32,624 bases of DNA from Anaerolineae bacterium (lineage in GTDB: Bacteria > Chloroflexota > Anaerolineae > B4-G1 > SLSP01). The notes below the pieces were generated by a model. It did no database searches, was not told the origin of the DNA, and saw only the letters and a program-made list of their open reading frames with translations. The position numbers and the translations under genes are program-made. How positions within the stretch are numbered: the first letter of the stretch is position 1; each line of letters opens with the position of its first letter. The stretch lies in contig JALOOJ010000028.1 of the NCBI GenBank assembly GCA_025454475.1, positions 1 to 32,624 on the forward strand. The letters are read 5' to 3'. Shown piece after piece: positions 1 through 9,242 of the stretch.

Positions 1-1
1 G

Positions 2-154
2 ACGACGGCGGATCGAGTCCTGCGCGCTCGGCGGCAGGGGACCCTGCGCGACCTAAGCCACCTGCGCCAACTCGGCATCTTCGTGCAGCGCGCCGCGCCC
101 TTCGTATTGGTCGACGGGCGCCAGTCGCCGCGGCAGCTCACCTTCTGGGCCTGA
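2..154 (+). CDS. C-terminal fragment, possibly radical SAM/HhH DNA-repair-type protein (partial)
   Basis: An open frame enters from the left edge and stops at TGA 152-154, giving about 50 residues. It has a basic helical stretch, then LRQLGIFVQRAAPFVLVDGR, and ends QLTFWA. The 'L-x-x-LG-hydrophobic-x-x-RA-x-x-F' pattern followed by a short Gln-Leu tail resembles the C-terminus of the putative DNA modification/repair radical SAM proteins with a helix-hairpin-helix end (COG4277-like). That identification rests on memory of the tail alone and is tentative. The coding status is more certain than the family, because the frame is open throughout, GC-rich at third positions, and followed directly by a terminator-like hairpin. 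It converges with enolase. Confidence 0.4.
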   Translation, partial: TTADRVLRARRQGTLRDLSHLRQLGIFVQRAAPFVLVDGRQSPRQLTFWA

Positions 155-246
155 ATCCTCTCAATGCCGGGGACGCGCCTCAGAGGGCGTCGGAGAGCCC
201 CTGGTGCTTTCCGCAGCGTCGGGTGCCAGTCTAGCGGCACGAAGAA

Positions 247-270
247 CGGGGGCCCCAGTCGGGGCCCCCG
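247..270. terminator. Bidirectional intrinsic-terminator-like hairpin
   Basis: A perfect 10-bp stem (247-256 with 261-270) made only of G and C closes a 4-base AGTC loop. The plus-strand side is followed by TTT and the minus-strand side by TTCTT. It lies between the converging left-edge gene and enolase, just beyond the enolase stop, so it probably ends transcription from both sides. The U-tract is short on both sides. Confidence 0.6.
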
Positions 271-289
271 TTTGCGTGCCGGGATGGTG

Positions 290-1654
<1,365 letters not shown>

Positions 1655-1736
1655 GAAACCGCGCGCGGAGTGCGCCCTTCGGGATGCCGCAGCCACTCTA
1701 CCCCTTTCCTTACTTGCACCCCGCAGAAACCGTGCG

Positions 1737-1765
1737 TTGACACTGGAGGCGGGCGCGCCTATACT
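1737..1765 (+). promoter_or_regulatory. Near-consensus sigma-70 promoter of the vWA/PP2C/LRR/kinase cluster
   Basis: A perfect TTGACA (1737-1742) is followed by a 17-base spacer and TATACT (1760-1765), 11 of 12 consensus positions with ideal spacing. Transcription would start near 1772, leaving a leader of about 95 bases before the vWA gene at 1867. This is one of the strongest-looking promoters in the window and suggests substantial basal expression by the housekeeping sigma factor. The leader shows no riboswitch or strong hairpin that I can recognise. Confidence 0.7.
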
Positions 1766-1866
1766 ATGCAGTGAACGCAGCCGTTCGGCAGCCGTCGCGT
1801 AGCCTGCTGGTGTGCATCAGGCGGGCGACCGGCGAGCCTCTAGACGATTGGCAAGGAGGTAGTTCG

Positions 1867-2583
1867 ATGAACAGACGACCTGGTGGTGAGCTCGCCACCC
1901 GACCCCTTCACTTCATCTGGATCGCTGACTGCTCGGGGTCGATGAAGACCGATGGCAAGATCCAGTCGCTGAACGTGGCGATCCGCGAGGCGATTCCTCA
2001 CATGCAGAAGGTGGCCGCCGAGAACCCTAACGCGCAGGTGCTCGTGCGCGCGATCAAATTCTCGAGCGGCGCTCAGTGGCACATCTCACAGCCGACACTG
2101 GTTGAGGATTTCAAGTGGGTGGACCTGCAGGCCGATGGCGTAACCGACATGGGGAAGGCGCTGTCAATGGTTGCTGAACAGCTCAAGATCCCGCCGATGA
2201 CCGATCGCGCTCTGCCTCCGGTCCTGGTCCTGATCTCCGATGGGCAGCCAACAGACAGCTTCGAGAAGGGATTGTCTGAGCTGATGGATCAACCTTGGGG
2301 CACGAAGGCGGTCAGGATCGCGATTGCCATCGGTTCCGATGCAGACCACGACGTGCTGCAGAAGTTTATCGGGCACGTCGAGATCAAGCCCCTGCAGGCG
2401 AACAACCCCGAATCGCTCGTCAATTACATCAAGTGGGTCTCGACCGCGGTCCTGAAGTCCGCCTCATCGCCGGCCAGCCAGTCTGCGGGGGCTGCGCCGG
2501 TCTCGAACGTTCCGGTGCCCGCTGTACCCACGGCGGCGCCGTCATCCGGGGGCGGACCCGTTACGGCCGACGACGTCTGGTAG
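1867..2583 (+). CDS. TerY-like von Willebrand factor A (vWA) domain protein
   Basis: The 238-aa protein is a single vWA domain plus a Pro/Ala/Ser-rich tail ending in DDVW. The metal-ion-dependent adhesion site is complete: D21-C-S23-G-S25 near the N-terminus, a Thr in GVTDMG, and an Asp in ISDGQPTD. There is no signal peptide, so it should be cytosolic. It fits the TerY class of vWA proteins, which are genetically linked with a PP2C phosphatase and a kinase; both follow here. The open frame extends upstream to 1771, but AAGGAGGT at 1853-1860 sits just before the ATG at 1867, so that start is preferred. It is first in the operon, 20 bases ahead of the phosphatase gene. Its role as a metal-dependent adaptor assembling the phospho-signalling complex is inferred from the family. 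Confidence 0.88.
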   Translation: MNRRPGGELATRPLHFIWIADCSGSMKTDGKIQSLNVAIREAIPHMQKVAAENPNAQVLVRAIKFSSGAQWHISQPTLVEDFKWVDLQADGVTDMGKALSMVAEQLKIPPMTDRALPPVLVLISDGQPTDSFEKGLSELMDQPWGTKAVRIAIAIGSDADHDVLQKFIGHVEIKPLQANNPESLVNYIKWVSTAVLKSASSPASQSAGAAPVSNVPVPAVPTAAPSSGGGPVTADDVW

Positions 2584-2603
2584 CGGTAGAGCCGGTCAAT
2601 GCT

Positions 2604-3734
2604 ATGAGTCAAGCACCAGAGTGGCGCGTGACGGGTGCGTCGGTTCGCGGTGCAGCGCATGTGCGCGCTGCATTGCCCAACCAGGATGCGATCCTGTGGT
2701 GGCCCGACGGCCAAACCGGGCCTCCGCTGATTCTCGTCGTCTCTGACGGGCACGGCAGCGACAAGAGTTTCCGCAGCGACGTCGGCTCGCGGTTGGCAGT
2801 TGAGTGCGCCGCTGCCTTGCTGCGCGAGCTGCTGCTGATTCAGCCTGCAGCTAAGCACCTCTCTGCGATTAAGCGAGCACTGGAGGAGCGCCTACCGCTG
2901 GAGCTGGTGAAGGACTGGCGATCCGCAGTGGATGTGGACCTTGCGGCGGCGCCGTTCACTGAAGCCGAACTAGCGCGAGTCGAACAGAGGCGTGGCCCTG
3001 CCGGCAGGCAGGAGGTTGTGGAGAATCCCCGCCTCGCATATGGTGCAACGCTGCTGGCTGCGGTCGTGGCGCAGGAGTTCATCGCATACCTGCAGCTTGG
3101 TGATGGTGACATCCTGACGATCGCGCGCGACGGCGCAGTGATGCGCCCGTTCGCTCATGATGCACGGCTGATCGCCAACGAGACGACGTCTCTCTGCATG
3201 GAACACGCAGCGCGTGAGGTGCGAATTCGGTTCCAGGCAGCGTACGGCGAGGAGCCTGCCTTGATCCTGCTGGCCACGGATGGCTACGCCAACTCGTTCG
3301 TGAACGAGGAGGCGTTCCTCAAGGTGGGCACCGATCTGCTCGACATCCTTCGGGAGGACGGAGCGACCGTGGTAGCCGGTGCGTTGCCGGGCTGGCTGGA
3401 GGACGCATCGACTGCGGGCAGCGGCGATGACATCTCTCTGGGGATTCTGTTCCGTGGGGATATCCAGGTCTCCGCGGACGCGCCCGCTGATGATGGAGCG
3501 CCGGAGATCGCCGATACGTCATTGTTGGTCGAGTCGTCCAGGCCGTCGCACAAAGGCGCCACCGCCGCTGAACCCGAATCCACTGACGAGGGGGCACAGC
3601 GGAGCCGGTTCGTAGCGCGCATCAAGCAGCGGGGTCCGACCGAACCCAGCAAGCGAGGTCGTCTTGCGGACTTGGGATTGGCCGAGGCCGGCGCTTCCGA
3701 CGCTGGGCATGCCGAGGGTGATGAGGGGGCGTAG
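2604..3734 (+). CDS. PP2C-family Ser/Thr protein phosphatase
   Basis: The 376-aa protein carries the PP2C metal-binding motifs in order: VVSDGHGSDKSFRSDVGSR near residue 50, LQLGDGDIL near 165, LATDGYANSF near 220, and GSGDDISLGILF near 275. The N-terminal phrase with ALPNQDAI also fits PP2C-type phosphatases that remove phosphate from Ser/Thr. About 90 C-terminal residues form a charged, low-complexity tail with no recognised domain. No signal peptide or membrane segment is visible. The longest open frame begins at 2295, but that part overlaps the vWA gene and does not look conserved. ATG 2604 begins just before the recognisable domain and lies 20 bases after the vWA stop, without a strong SD. 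It probably counteracts the kinase encoded at 5502-6824. Confidence 0.88.
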   Translation: MSQAPEWRVTGASVRGAAHVRAALPNQDAILWWPDGQTGPPLILVVSDGHGSDKSFRSDVGSRLAVECAAALLRELLLIQPAAKHLSAIKRALEERLPLELVKDWRSAVDVDLAAAPFTEAELARVEQRRGPAGRQEVVENPRLAYGATLLAAVVAQEFIAYLQLGDGDILTIARDGAVMRPFAHDARLIANETTSLCMEHAAREVRIRFQAAYGEEPALILLATDGYANSFVNEEAFLKVGTDLLDILREDGATVVAGALPGWLEDASTAGSGDDISLGILFRGDIQVSADAPADDGAPEIADTSLLVESSRPSHKGATAAEPESTDEGAQRSRFVARIKQRGPTEPSKRGRLADLGLAEAGASDAGHAEGDEGA

Positions 3735-3836
3735 CGTTGACACAGGTCACTTGCCCTGCCAGACCCGCGGCCTACGTTTCCCGATACCTGCTGTGCGCCA
3801 TCGCCTCAGACCCGAACGCGTGACCGGTTGGTTGGT

Positions 3837-5468
3837 GTGAACGACGTGCCCCGCCGGATGCTTCGGGAGATCGTCCAACGCTATGGGCGCGATGTGCTGC
3901 GCGACCCGCGCCGTTGTCGTGCGCTTCTGCTCGATCTCTGCGGCGAGTATAGGGGGGAGATCAACCTGCTGGAGATGGCGCTGCGAGAGGATCTCGCCCG
4001 CGAAGTCGCTGAATCGTCCCCACATTATCCCCGAGCGCTTCTCGTCGCACGGCTCGCCCAGCGTCTACGCGATGCCTACTACTTGCCCGAGGAAGCGGCG
4101 CGGTGGGCGGTCATCGCCTGTGTTGAGGCGCTCGACGACGGCGCCGCTGGCGCGCCTGAGGGATCGCGTGTCTTGCGCTCCGGCGTGGCGGCCCGGGTGC
4201 TGGTTCGGCGTTGGTTGGACCCCGATGACGCGTGGCGTGAGATTGGTGCGACGCCTGGGGATGTCGTCGTTCCAGCGGACCTCGAGGTCAGTGTTGTCTC
4301 CCGTGTAGACGATGCTGCTCTCCCGGTCCTGGCGCGAGACCTCGCGGCGTTCGGTGAGATCCAGCGGCTTGATCTGAGCTATTCCGCCGTCAGCGGCGCG
4401 ACCCTCAACGCCCTTGATGTCGTCGAAGGGTTGCTTTGTCTTGATCTCTCGCGGACACACGTCGCAGATGATGCGCTCGCCTTCGTCGCTGACCACGCCC
4501 AGCTGATGGAGCTTGACCTCTGGGGCTGTGATTCCGTCACCGATATCGGGATGTCGCACCTGGGAGCTATGCCGCGGTTACAGCGTCTCGAACTGGGGCA
4601 GGTCGGCGGCATTACGAGCTCCGGCCTGCCTGCACTAGCGGTGCTGCCCCGCCTGAGCGCTCTGGGCGTCTCTGGCACGCGCGTTGACGACAGCGGTCTC
4701 GCGGCACTTCGCCCGATGCGCTCGCTCAAGCGGCTCGATCTAGCTCACACGAGCATCGTGGGATCAGGGTTGCCCTCCTTGGTTGAGTGCCCTGAGTTGT
4801 GGTCGCTCAGCCTCTTCGGATGCGTGGGACTGCGGCCGGAGACGTTAGCGGCGCTGCGACGGCTGCACGCGCTGTCGGCGCTGAACCTTGGGCGTTGTGG
4901 CCTGCTGTCTGATCAGGCAATGGTCTACCTCCGCCCCCTGCGCATGCTGTCTGAGCTGCGACTCGAGGGCATTCCCATCACCGACGGTGGCATCCTGTAT
5001 GTGACCGATCTACACGGCCTCGCGGTGCTCGATCTGAGCTGGACGCGTGTGGCAGATGCCGGCGTCGCACGCCTTGGGGTGCTGCGGGGGCTGCGTACAC
5101 TGATGCTGGCGGGAACGGGTCTGACGGACACGGGGACTGTGTCCCTGGCGTCGTTGCGCGGACTCGCCGAACTGGATATCTCGAACACCCGCGTCACTGA
5201 CGCTGGGCTTAGGACTCTGAGTGCTCTGGAGACACTGGAGAGCCTGGACCTGGAGGCTACGGACGTACACGACGCCGGGCTTGTGCACCTGGGTGAGTTC
5301 CCTCAGCTACGCAAGCTCTACCTGGGCCGAACGCCCGTCACGGACAAGGGCCTCGAGCTGCTACAACGCGTGACTCACCTGGATCAGATCGATCTGACCA
5401 TGTGCAGACGGGTCACCGCCGACGGCGTGAGACGGCTGGAGGAGGCAGGTGTGGCCGTCTCCTGTTAG
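3837..5468 (+). CDS. Leucine-rich-repeat protein with an N-terminal helical module
   Basis: This is a protein of about 543 aa. Residues 1 to about 100 form a helical module (LREIVQRYGRDVL, then DPRRCRALLLDLCGEYRGEI, then a helix around EEAARWAV). I recognise it as a recurring segment of multi-domain bacterial signalling proteins but cannot name it. From about 4345 to the end there are 15 tandem LRRs of 24-25 residues, with the pattern L-x-x-L-x-L-x-x-T-x-[VI]-x-D-x-G-L-x-x-L, as in cysteine-containing/AMN1-like LRRs. No signal peptide or membrane segment is visible, so a cytosolic binding scaffold is likely. It lies between the phosphatase (about 100 bases away) and the kinase (33 bases away). 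The start is uncertain because TTG 3828, GTG 3837, GTG 3846 and ATG 3858 are all in frame and none has a good SD. Confidence 0.85.
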   Translation: MNDVPRRMLREIVQRYGRDVLRDPRRCRALLLDLCGEYRGEINLLEMALREDLAREVAESSPHYPRALLVARLAQRLRDAYYLPEEAARWAVIACVEALDDGAAGAPEGSRVLRSGVAARVLVRRWLDPDDAWREIGATPGDVVVPADLEVSVVSRVDDAALPVLARDLAAFGEIQRLDLSYSAVSGATLNALDVVEGLLCLDLSRTHVADDALAFVADHAQLMELDLWGCDSVTDIGMSHLGAMPRLQRLELGQVGGITSSGLPALAVLPRLSALGVSGTRVDDSGLAALRPMRSLKRLDLAHTSIVGSGLPSLVECPELWSLSLFGCVGLRPETLAALRRLHALSALNLGRCGLLSDQAMVYLRPLRMLSELRLEGIPITDGGILYVTDLHGLAVLDLSWTRVADAGVARLGVLRGLRTLMLAGTGLTDTGTVSLASLRGLAELDISNTRVTDAGLRTLSALETLESLDLEATDVHDAGLVHLGEFPQLRKLYLGRTPVTDKGLELLQRVTHLDQIDLTMCRRVTADGVRRLEEAGVAVSC

Positions 5469-5501
5469 CTGGGGAGGGCACCGCAAGATAGGGAGGTAGA
5501 T

Positions 5502-6824
5502 ATGCCGATACTGCGAGATGGTCAGGAAGTGCAGACGACTACGTCGAGAATGTCGTGTAAGGTGGAGGCGTTTCTGGGCGGCGGGGGCCAGGGAGAGGTC
5601 TACCGTGCAGTCCTCGACGGCAAGGTAATCGCCCTGAAGTGGTACTTCCCGGCGCAGGCGACGCCTGAACAGCGCTCTGCGCTGGAGGTGTTGGCCAAGA
5701 AGGGGCCCCCTACGGCCAAGTTTCTGTGGCCGATGGAGTTGGCCGAGTCGCCCGATGTCGTTGGGTTCGGCTACGTGATGCCGCTGCGCGAGTCGCGCTA
5801 CAAAAGCATTGTTGACCTCATGAAGCGACGAGCTGAACCCACGTTTCGTGCACTGGCGACGGCGGGGCTGGAGCTTGCGCACAGTTTCCTCGATCTCCAT
5901 GCGATGGGGCTGTGCTATCGAGACATCTCGTTCGGCAATGTCTTCTTCGATCCGGACTCGGGCGAGGTCCTGATCTGCGACAATGACAACGTTGCGGTTG
6001 ACGGGCAGGGTGAGGCCGGTGTTCTGGGTACGCCGCGGTTCATGGCGCCGGAGATCGTGCGGGGCGAGGCTTTGCCGAGCGCGAACACGGACCTCTTCTC
6101 ACTGGCGGTCCTCCTGTTTTATATGCTGGTGATGCACCATCCGCTCGAGGGACAGCGGGAGCAGGAGATCAAGTGCCTTGATCTGCCCGCGATGAACAGG
6201 CTTTACGGCACCGATCCGTTGTTCATCTACGATCCCGTTGATGCCTCGAACCGTCCTGTGGCAGGTGTTCACGACAATGCAGTCGTGTTCTGGTCGCTCT
6301 ACCCTCAGTTCGTCCGCGATCTGTTCACCCGTTCCTTCACGACGGGGCTGCGCGACCCGGTGAATGGGCGGGTTCGCGAAAGCGAGTGGCGCGCCGCGAT
6401 GTCACGTCTGCGGGATAGCATCTACTACTGCGGGCATTGCGGCGCCGAGGCCTTCTATGACGTGGATGCGCTTCGTGCTTCGAGCGGTGTTCCCGGTGTG
6501 TGCTGGTCATGCGGCACTGCGCTTGTCCTGCCTCCGCGGATTCGCATCGGCGACGTCGTACTGATGCTCAACTATGATGCGCGGCTCTATCCGCACCATG
6601 TGGATGACGATCGGCTGTACGACTTCACAAAGCCTGTGGCCGAGGTCGCTCAGCACCCCAGGGATCCCAGCATCTGGGGTCTACGGAATGTAGGCGACGA
6701 CAAGTGGACGGTGACGACGGATGGGGGACAGACCTATCAGGACGTTGTGCCTGGCCGGAGCGTCACGCTAGCGGTTGGGACGCGGATAAACTTCGGGAAG
6801 CAGGAAGGCGAGATTAGGGTCTAG
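5502..6824 (+). CDS. Ser/Thr-type protein kinase with C-terminal zinc ribbon (TerY-P triad kinase)
   Basis: The 440-aa protein has a kinase domain over residues 20 to about 300. The glycine loop is GGGGQGEVY (26-34), the ATP-binding Lys is K46 in IALKWY, the catalytic loop is YRDISFGN (D141, N146), and APE is at 182-184. The usual DFG is replaced by DND (160-162), so the metal-binding Asp is kept but Phe-Gly is lost. A four-cysteine zinc ribbon (CGHCGAE then CWSCGTA) starts near residue 309. A C-terminal beta-rich domain with YPHHVDDDRLYDF and INFGKQEGEIRV follows. There is no membrane segment. AGGGAGGT just upstream fixes the start. The domain layout and the vWA and PP2C partners match the kinase of TerY-P triads. 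It is the last gene of the operon, followed by a long hairpin at 6847. Confidence 0.9.
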   Translation: MPILRDGQEVQTTTSRMSCKVEAFLGGGGQGEVYRAVLDGKVIALKWYFPAQATPEQRSALEVLAKKGPPTAKFLWPMELAESPDVVGFGYVMPLRESRYKSIVDLMKRRAEPTFRALATAGLELAHSFLDLHAMGLCYRDISFGNVFFDPDSGEVLICDNDNVAVDGQGEAGVLGTPRFMAPEIVRGEALPSANTDLFSLAVLLFYMLVMHHPLEGQREQEIKCLDLPAMNRLYGTDPLFIYDPVDASNRPVAGVHDNAVVFWSLYPQFVRDLFTRSFTTGLRDPVNGRVRESEWRAAMSRLRDSIYYCGHCGAEAFYDVDALRASSGVPGVCWSCGTALVLPPRIRIGDVVLMLNYDARLYPHHVDDDRLYDFTKPVAEVAQHPRDPSIWGLRNVGDDKWTVTTDGGQTYQDVVPGRSVTLAVGTRINFGKQEGEIRV

Positions 6825-6846
6825 CCACGCATTCGCCACCCTGGTC

Positions 6847-6879
6847 GGCTCCCGCCGGACGTCTGGTCCGGCGGGAGCC
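6847..6879. terminator. Bidirectional terminator-like hairpin
   Basis: A perfect 14-bp stem (6847-6860 with 6866-6879) has a 5-base GTCTG loop. It lies between the converging kinase and TadG-like genes. No clear U-tract follows on either side, so it may act as a Rho-dependent or processing/stabilising element rather than a classic intrinsic terminator. Confidence 0.5.
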
Positions 6880-6891
6880 GACGCTGAGTTC

Positions 6892-8106
6892 CTATTCCCA
6901 GAGCATTACACCAACGGTCATGGGCAGGCAGCTCGGGCCGCCCATCCCCTCGCCTGGTTGGATCTCTCCTGGGCGGATAGTTACCTCCTGGAACGTGCCG
7001 TAGATCGACTTTCCATCGACCTCAGTTAGCTCCGCAGCGACGATGCCGATGATGTGATAGTAGTAGGCCGAGCTTCCGGTAATCCACTTGTTCACCGGCT
7101 GGGGTTTCCCGGGAAACTCCGTCTCCATACATACCTCCTCTTTCGAGGAGTTGCAGGTTCCCGTGTAGATGTAGTCGAAGACGGGCATGTAGACTGTCTG
7201 ACCGATGTACTTCTGGATCTGCGGGCGCGCTGCAGCGATCTCGCCCGTGGCGCCTAGGATGAAGTCACCACCCAGAGTGCCCTCTGTGCCCAACCAGAGC
7301 GGGTAGGGATACTCGCAGTTGGCGGGATCGGCCCAACCCACGAGACCGGTTGCGCCGATATCAGGCAGCTTGCACCCTGTGGCGTTCATCGTCTGTGAGA
7401 AGGCGCGCTGGATTACGTTTGGGTCGGCGTTGTAGATGTGGCCGATCTGCAGCCAGCCGCGTTGCGAGTAGGGATCGGAGCCACCGAAACACAAATCGTC
7501 GTGCACTCGGCAGAACTGGCCTTGGTCATCATCTTTGATCTCGAACTCTTCCCCAACCCCCAAGCCCTTGAGCGCGATCACAGGTACTGCGATCGGCAGG
7601 AAGCCGCCCTTGAACTGCGTGATCCGGCCGGCCATCGCCATAGCCTGCCCCACACCGACGATGTTCCGCTGCCCGAAGAGCTTCATGAACGTGGTTGTCT
7701 CAGTCGCGACGGTGCTCGCCGCGACGCCTGTTGCGCCTGACGGGATTGGCACATCATTCCGGATCGCGCCGAGGTTAGCTCCGCCGGCATTCACGTACCA
7801 CGCCGTGACATCGCCGTCAGGGCTGAACTCATCAATGTTGTTAAGCCTGGCGTAATCGAGCACGATGTTCATAATAGCTGTGTTCCCAGCCACAGTTCTT
7901 GGCGCACATTCCGAGAGGAGTGTGCCTAGATGACGCGCGCCTGCCAGAGCTGCAGCGTCCGCAGCGTTCTGTGCCTGGCGCCGCAGCGTGTAGAGGCGCC
8001 CGCCGTCAATGGCAAGCCCCACAAGCGCTGCCAACGCGATTACGGCGAAGACCATGATGACGATCGCCTGCCCCTCCTGTCGGTCACTTCTCAGTTCCAT
8101 TGCCAT
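6892..8106 (-). CDS. TadG-like (Tad-domain) surface protein
   Basis: The 404-aa protein has a short basic N-terminus, then GQAIVIMVFAVIALAALVG and AIDGGRLYTLRRQAQNAAD, the hallmark of TadG-like proteins (Pfam 'Tad' type): one N-terminal membrane helix, then Asp-Gly-Gly and an Ala-rich amphipathic helix. The remaining 350 residues should lie outside the membrane. They are rich in Gly, Pro and aromatics with scattered Cys, and show no vWA motif that I can see. Start ATG 8106 has AGGAGG at 5 bases. It is the last gene of the seven-gene operon that starts with the ECF sigma factor. No pilin, TadA ATPase or RcpA secretin is nearby, so a classical Flp pilus cannot be claimed. Confidence 0.85.
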   Translation of the reverse strand: MAMELRSDRQEGQAIVIMVFAVIALAALVGLAIDGGRLYTLRRQAQNAADAAALAGARHLGTLLSECAPRTVAGNTAIMNIVLDYARLNNIDEFSPDGDVTAWYVNAGGANLGAIRNDVPIPSGATGVAASTVATETTTFMKLFGQRNIVGVGQAMAMAGRITQFKGGFLPIAVPVIALKGLGVGEEFEIKDDDQGQFCRVHDDLCFGGSDPYSQRGWLQIGHIYNADPNVIQRAFSQTMNATGCKLPDIGATGLVGWADPANCEYPYPLWLGTEGTLGGDFILGATGEIAAARPQIQKYIGQTVYMPVFDYIYTGTCNSSKEEVCMETEFPGKPQPVNKWITGSSAYYYHIIGIVAAELTEVDGKSIYGTFQEVTIRPGEIQPGEGMGGPSCLPMTVGVMLWE

Positions 8107-8156
8107 ATCCTCCTTCTGAGGTTGCTGTATAGCGTGTGGTCGTAGGCACTGCAGCG

Positions 8157-8567
8157 TTAACGCGTGCTGACGAGCGCGTGTGTAGCACTGCCGTGCAGCT
8201 CAAGCTCACTGCTGGGCACAAATGCGTTAGCAAAGGGTGTGTAGAGCCGCAGCACCAGCTTGGTTGTGACCGTGACGGGTGCTCCCGCGAAAAGTGCGGG
8301 CGGGTAGATGACGGTGACGTCGTTGGGCTGGATCGGTGCGAGTTGGCGTGAGGCCTCAGATGCCCGCTGCCTGATCCCGGTTACATCGGATGGCTGGTAT
8401 GAGGCGTAGGTGGCGCCCTCGTCCGCCGCGTCCTTGAGCGACACGACCGCGTAGTAGGCGCGTCCGAAGTCCAGGAGTCCCAGCATCAGCATCACAAGGA
8501 CGGGCAGCGCCAGGGCCGCCTCGACCAGACTCTGTCCTCGGATGCGTGTTCGCAGCTTCGTACCCAT
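8157..8567 (-). CDS. TadE-like protein
   Basis: This is a 136-aa pseudopilin-like protein. After a basic N-terminus comes GQSLVEAALALPVLVMLML, then LLDFGRAYYAVVSLKDAADE, the TadE signature with its conserved Glu within the membrane helix. The C-terminal half is beta-rich. It should be an inner-membrane-anchored minor pilin-like subunit. The frame also offers ATG at 8579, but GAGG lies 6 bases before ATG 8567, which is preferred. It lies about 37 bases downstream of the single-TM protein and 50 bases upstream of the TadG gene, in one operon. Confidence 0.85.
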   Translation of the reverse strand: MGTKLRTRIRGQSLVEAALALPVLVMLMLGLLDFGRAYYAVVSLKDAADEGATYASYQPSDVTGIRQRASEASRQLAPIQPNDVTVIYPPALFAGAPVTVTTKLVLRLYTPFANAFVPSSELELHGSATHALVSTR

Positions 8568-8604
8568 AGATGACCTCATTTCCCGCCGCCAAGGTGCGGC
8601 TTGC

Positions 8605-9234
8605 TCACATGCCGGGCGTCAGGACCGATCCTGACACCGCGTCGAGCCTTACTTCGGTGAACTCACCATCGGCATATGCCGACACCGTCCACACCGGGCG
8701 ACCCTCTGATTGCTGTAGCCGAAAGCTGACCTGCGCCTCGGGGTGTTCACGCACAAATGCATCGCCCCCGGCCGCTCGAAACGAGAGCCACGCAGTATCA
8801 ACGCCGTAGGCAGGAACGCCGCTGCCCAGGGGTGTGGGTACCATCGGTATCTCGAAGGGCGGGACCCACAGCGTGGTATCGTCGTCGATCACGACGCCCG
8901 CGAGGCTTGCCGTAGCCTTGGAAAAGTAGGTGAACGCCCAGGCCACCGGTGGCACCGCCATCCCAGCCTGTCCGGGCGTCAGGTACCAGGCAGCTTCTGC
9001 CCGCACGAGGTAGGCGTCTGCGGCCCAGGCTGCAGCTCGGTCTCCGGCTCGCGCGTGTGCGTCGGCGAGGCTGACGTTTGAGGTCACCCCTCGCAACGTA
9101 ACCCTTGGCTGTGCACCCGTGCGGCTGTCTGCACCCACGAGGGGGGCGAGGTTCCACAGCAGCAACAGCAGGGTCACCACCAGCAACAGGATGACGACGA
9201 TGAGCACGGGCCGGGCTGCTGAACGGGATTCCAT
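8605..9234 (-). CDS. Single-pass membrane protein of unknown function
   Basis: The 209-aa protein has one strong N-terminal hydrophobic helix (VLIVVILLLVVTLLLLLW, about residues 10-28) and an extracytoplasmic remainder. I do not recognise the family. The last 50 residues (SFRLQQSEGRPVWTVSAYAD followed by a TEVRLDAVSGSVL-type strand) resemble a PepSY-like strand pattern, but only weakly. AGGT precedes the ATG at a short spacing. It sits between an exported beta-propeller protein (8-base gap) and the TadE gene, so it is probably an accessory part of the same surface structure. Confidence 0.75.
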   Translation of the reverse strand: MESRSAARPVLIVVILLLVVTLLLLLWNLAPLVGADSRTGAQPRVTLRGVTSNVSLADAHARAGDRAAAWAADAYLVRAEAAWYLTPGQAGMAVPPVAWAFTYFSKATASLAGVVIDDDTTLWVPPFEIPMVPTPLGSGVPAYGVDTAWLSFRAAGGDAFVREHPEAQVSFRLQQSEGRPVWTVSAYADGEFTEVRLDAVSGSVLTPGM

Positions 9235-9242
9235 TCGACCTG

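Noticed and set aside
2295-2603. N-terminal extension of the PP2C frame
   Set aside because: It overlaps the vWA gene out of frame and reads as Arg-rich non-conserved sequence; ATG 2604 starts the real domain.
3737-3742. TTGACA ahead of the LRR gene as an internal promoter
   Set aside because: No acceptable -10 box lies 15-19 bases downstream, so a lone hexamer is not enough.
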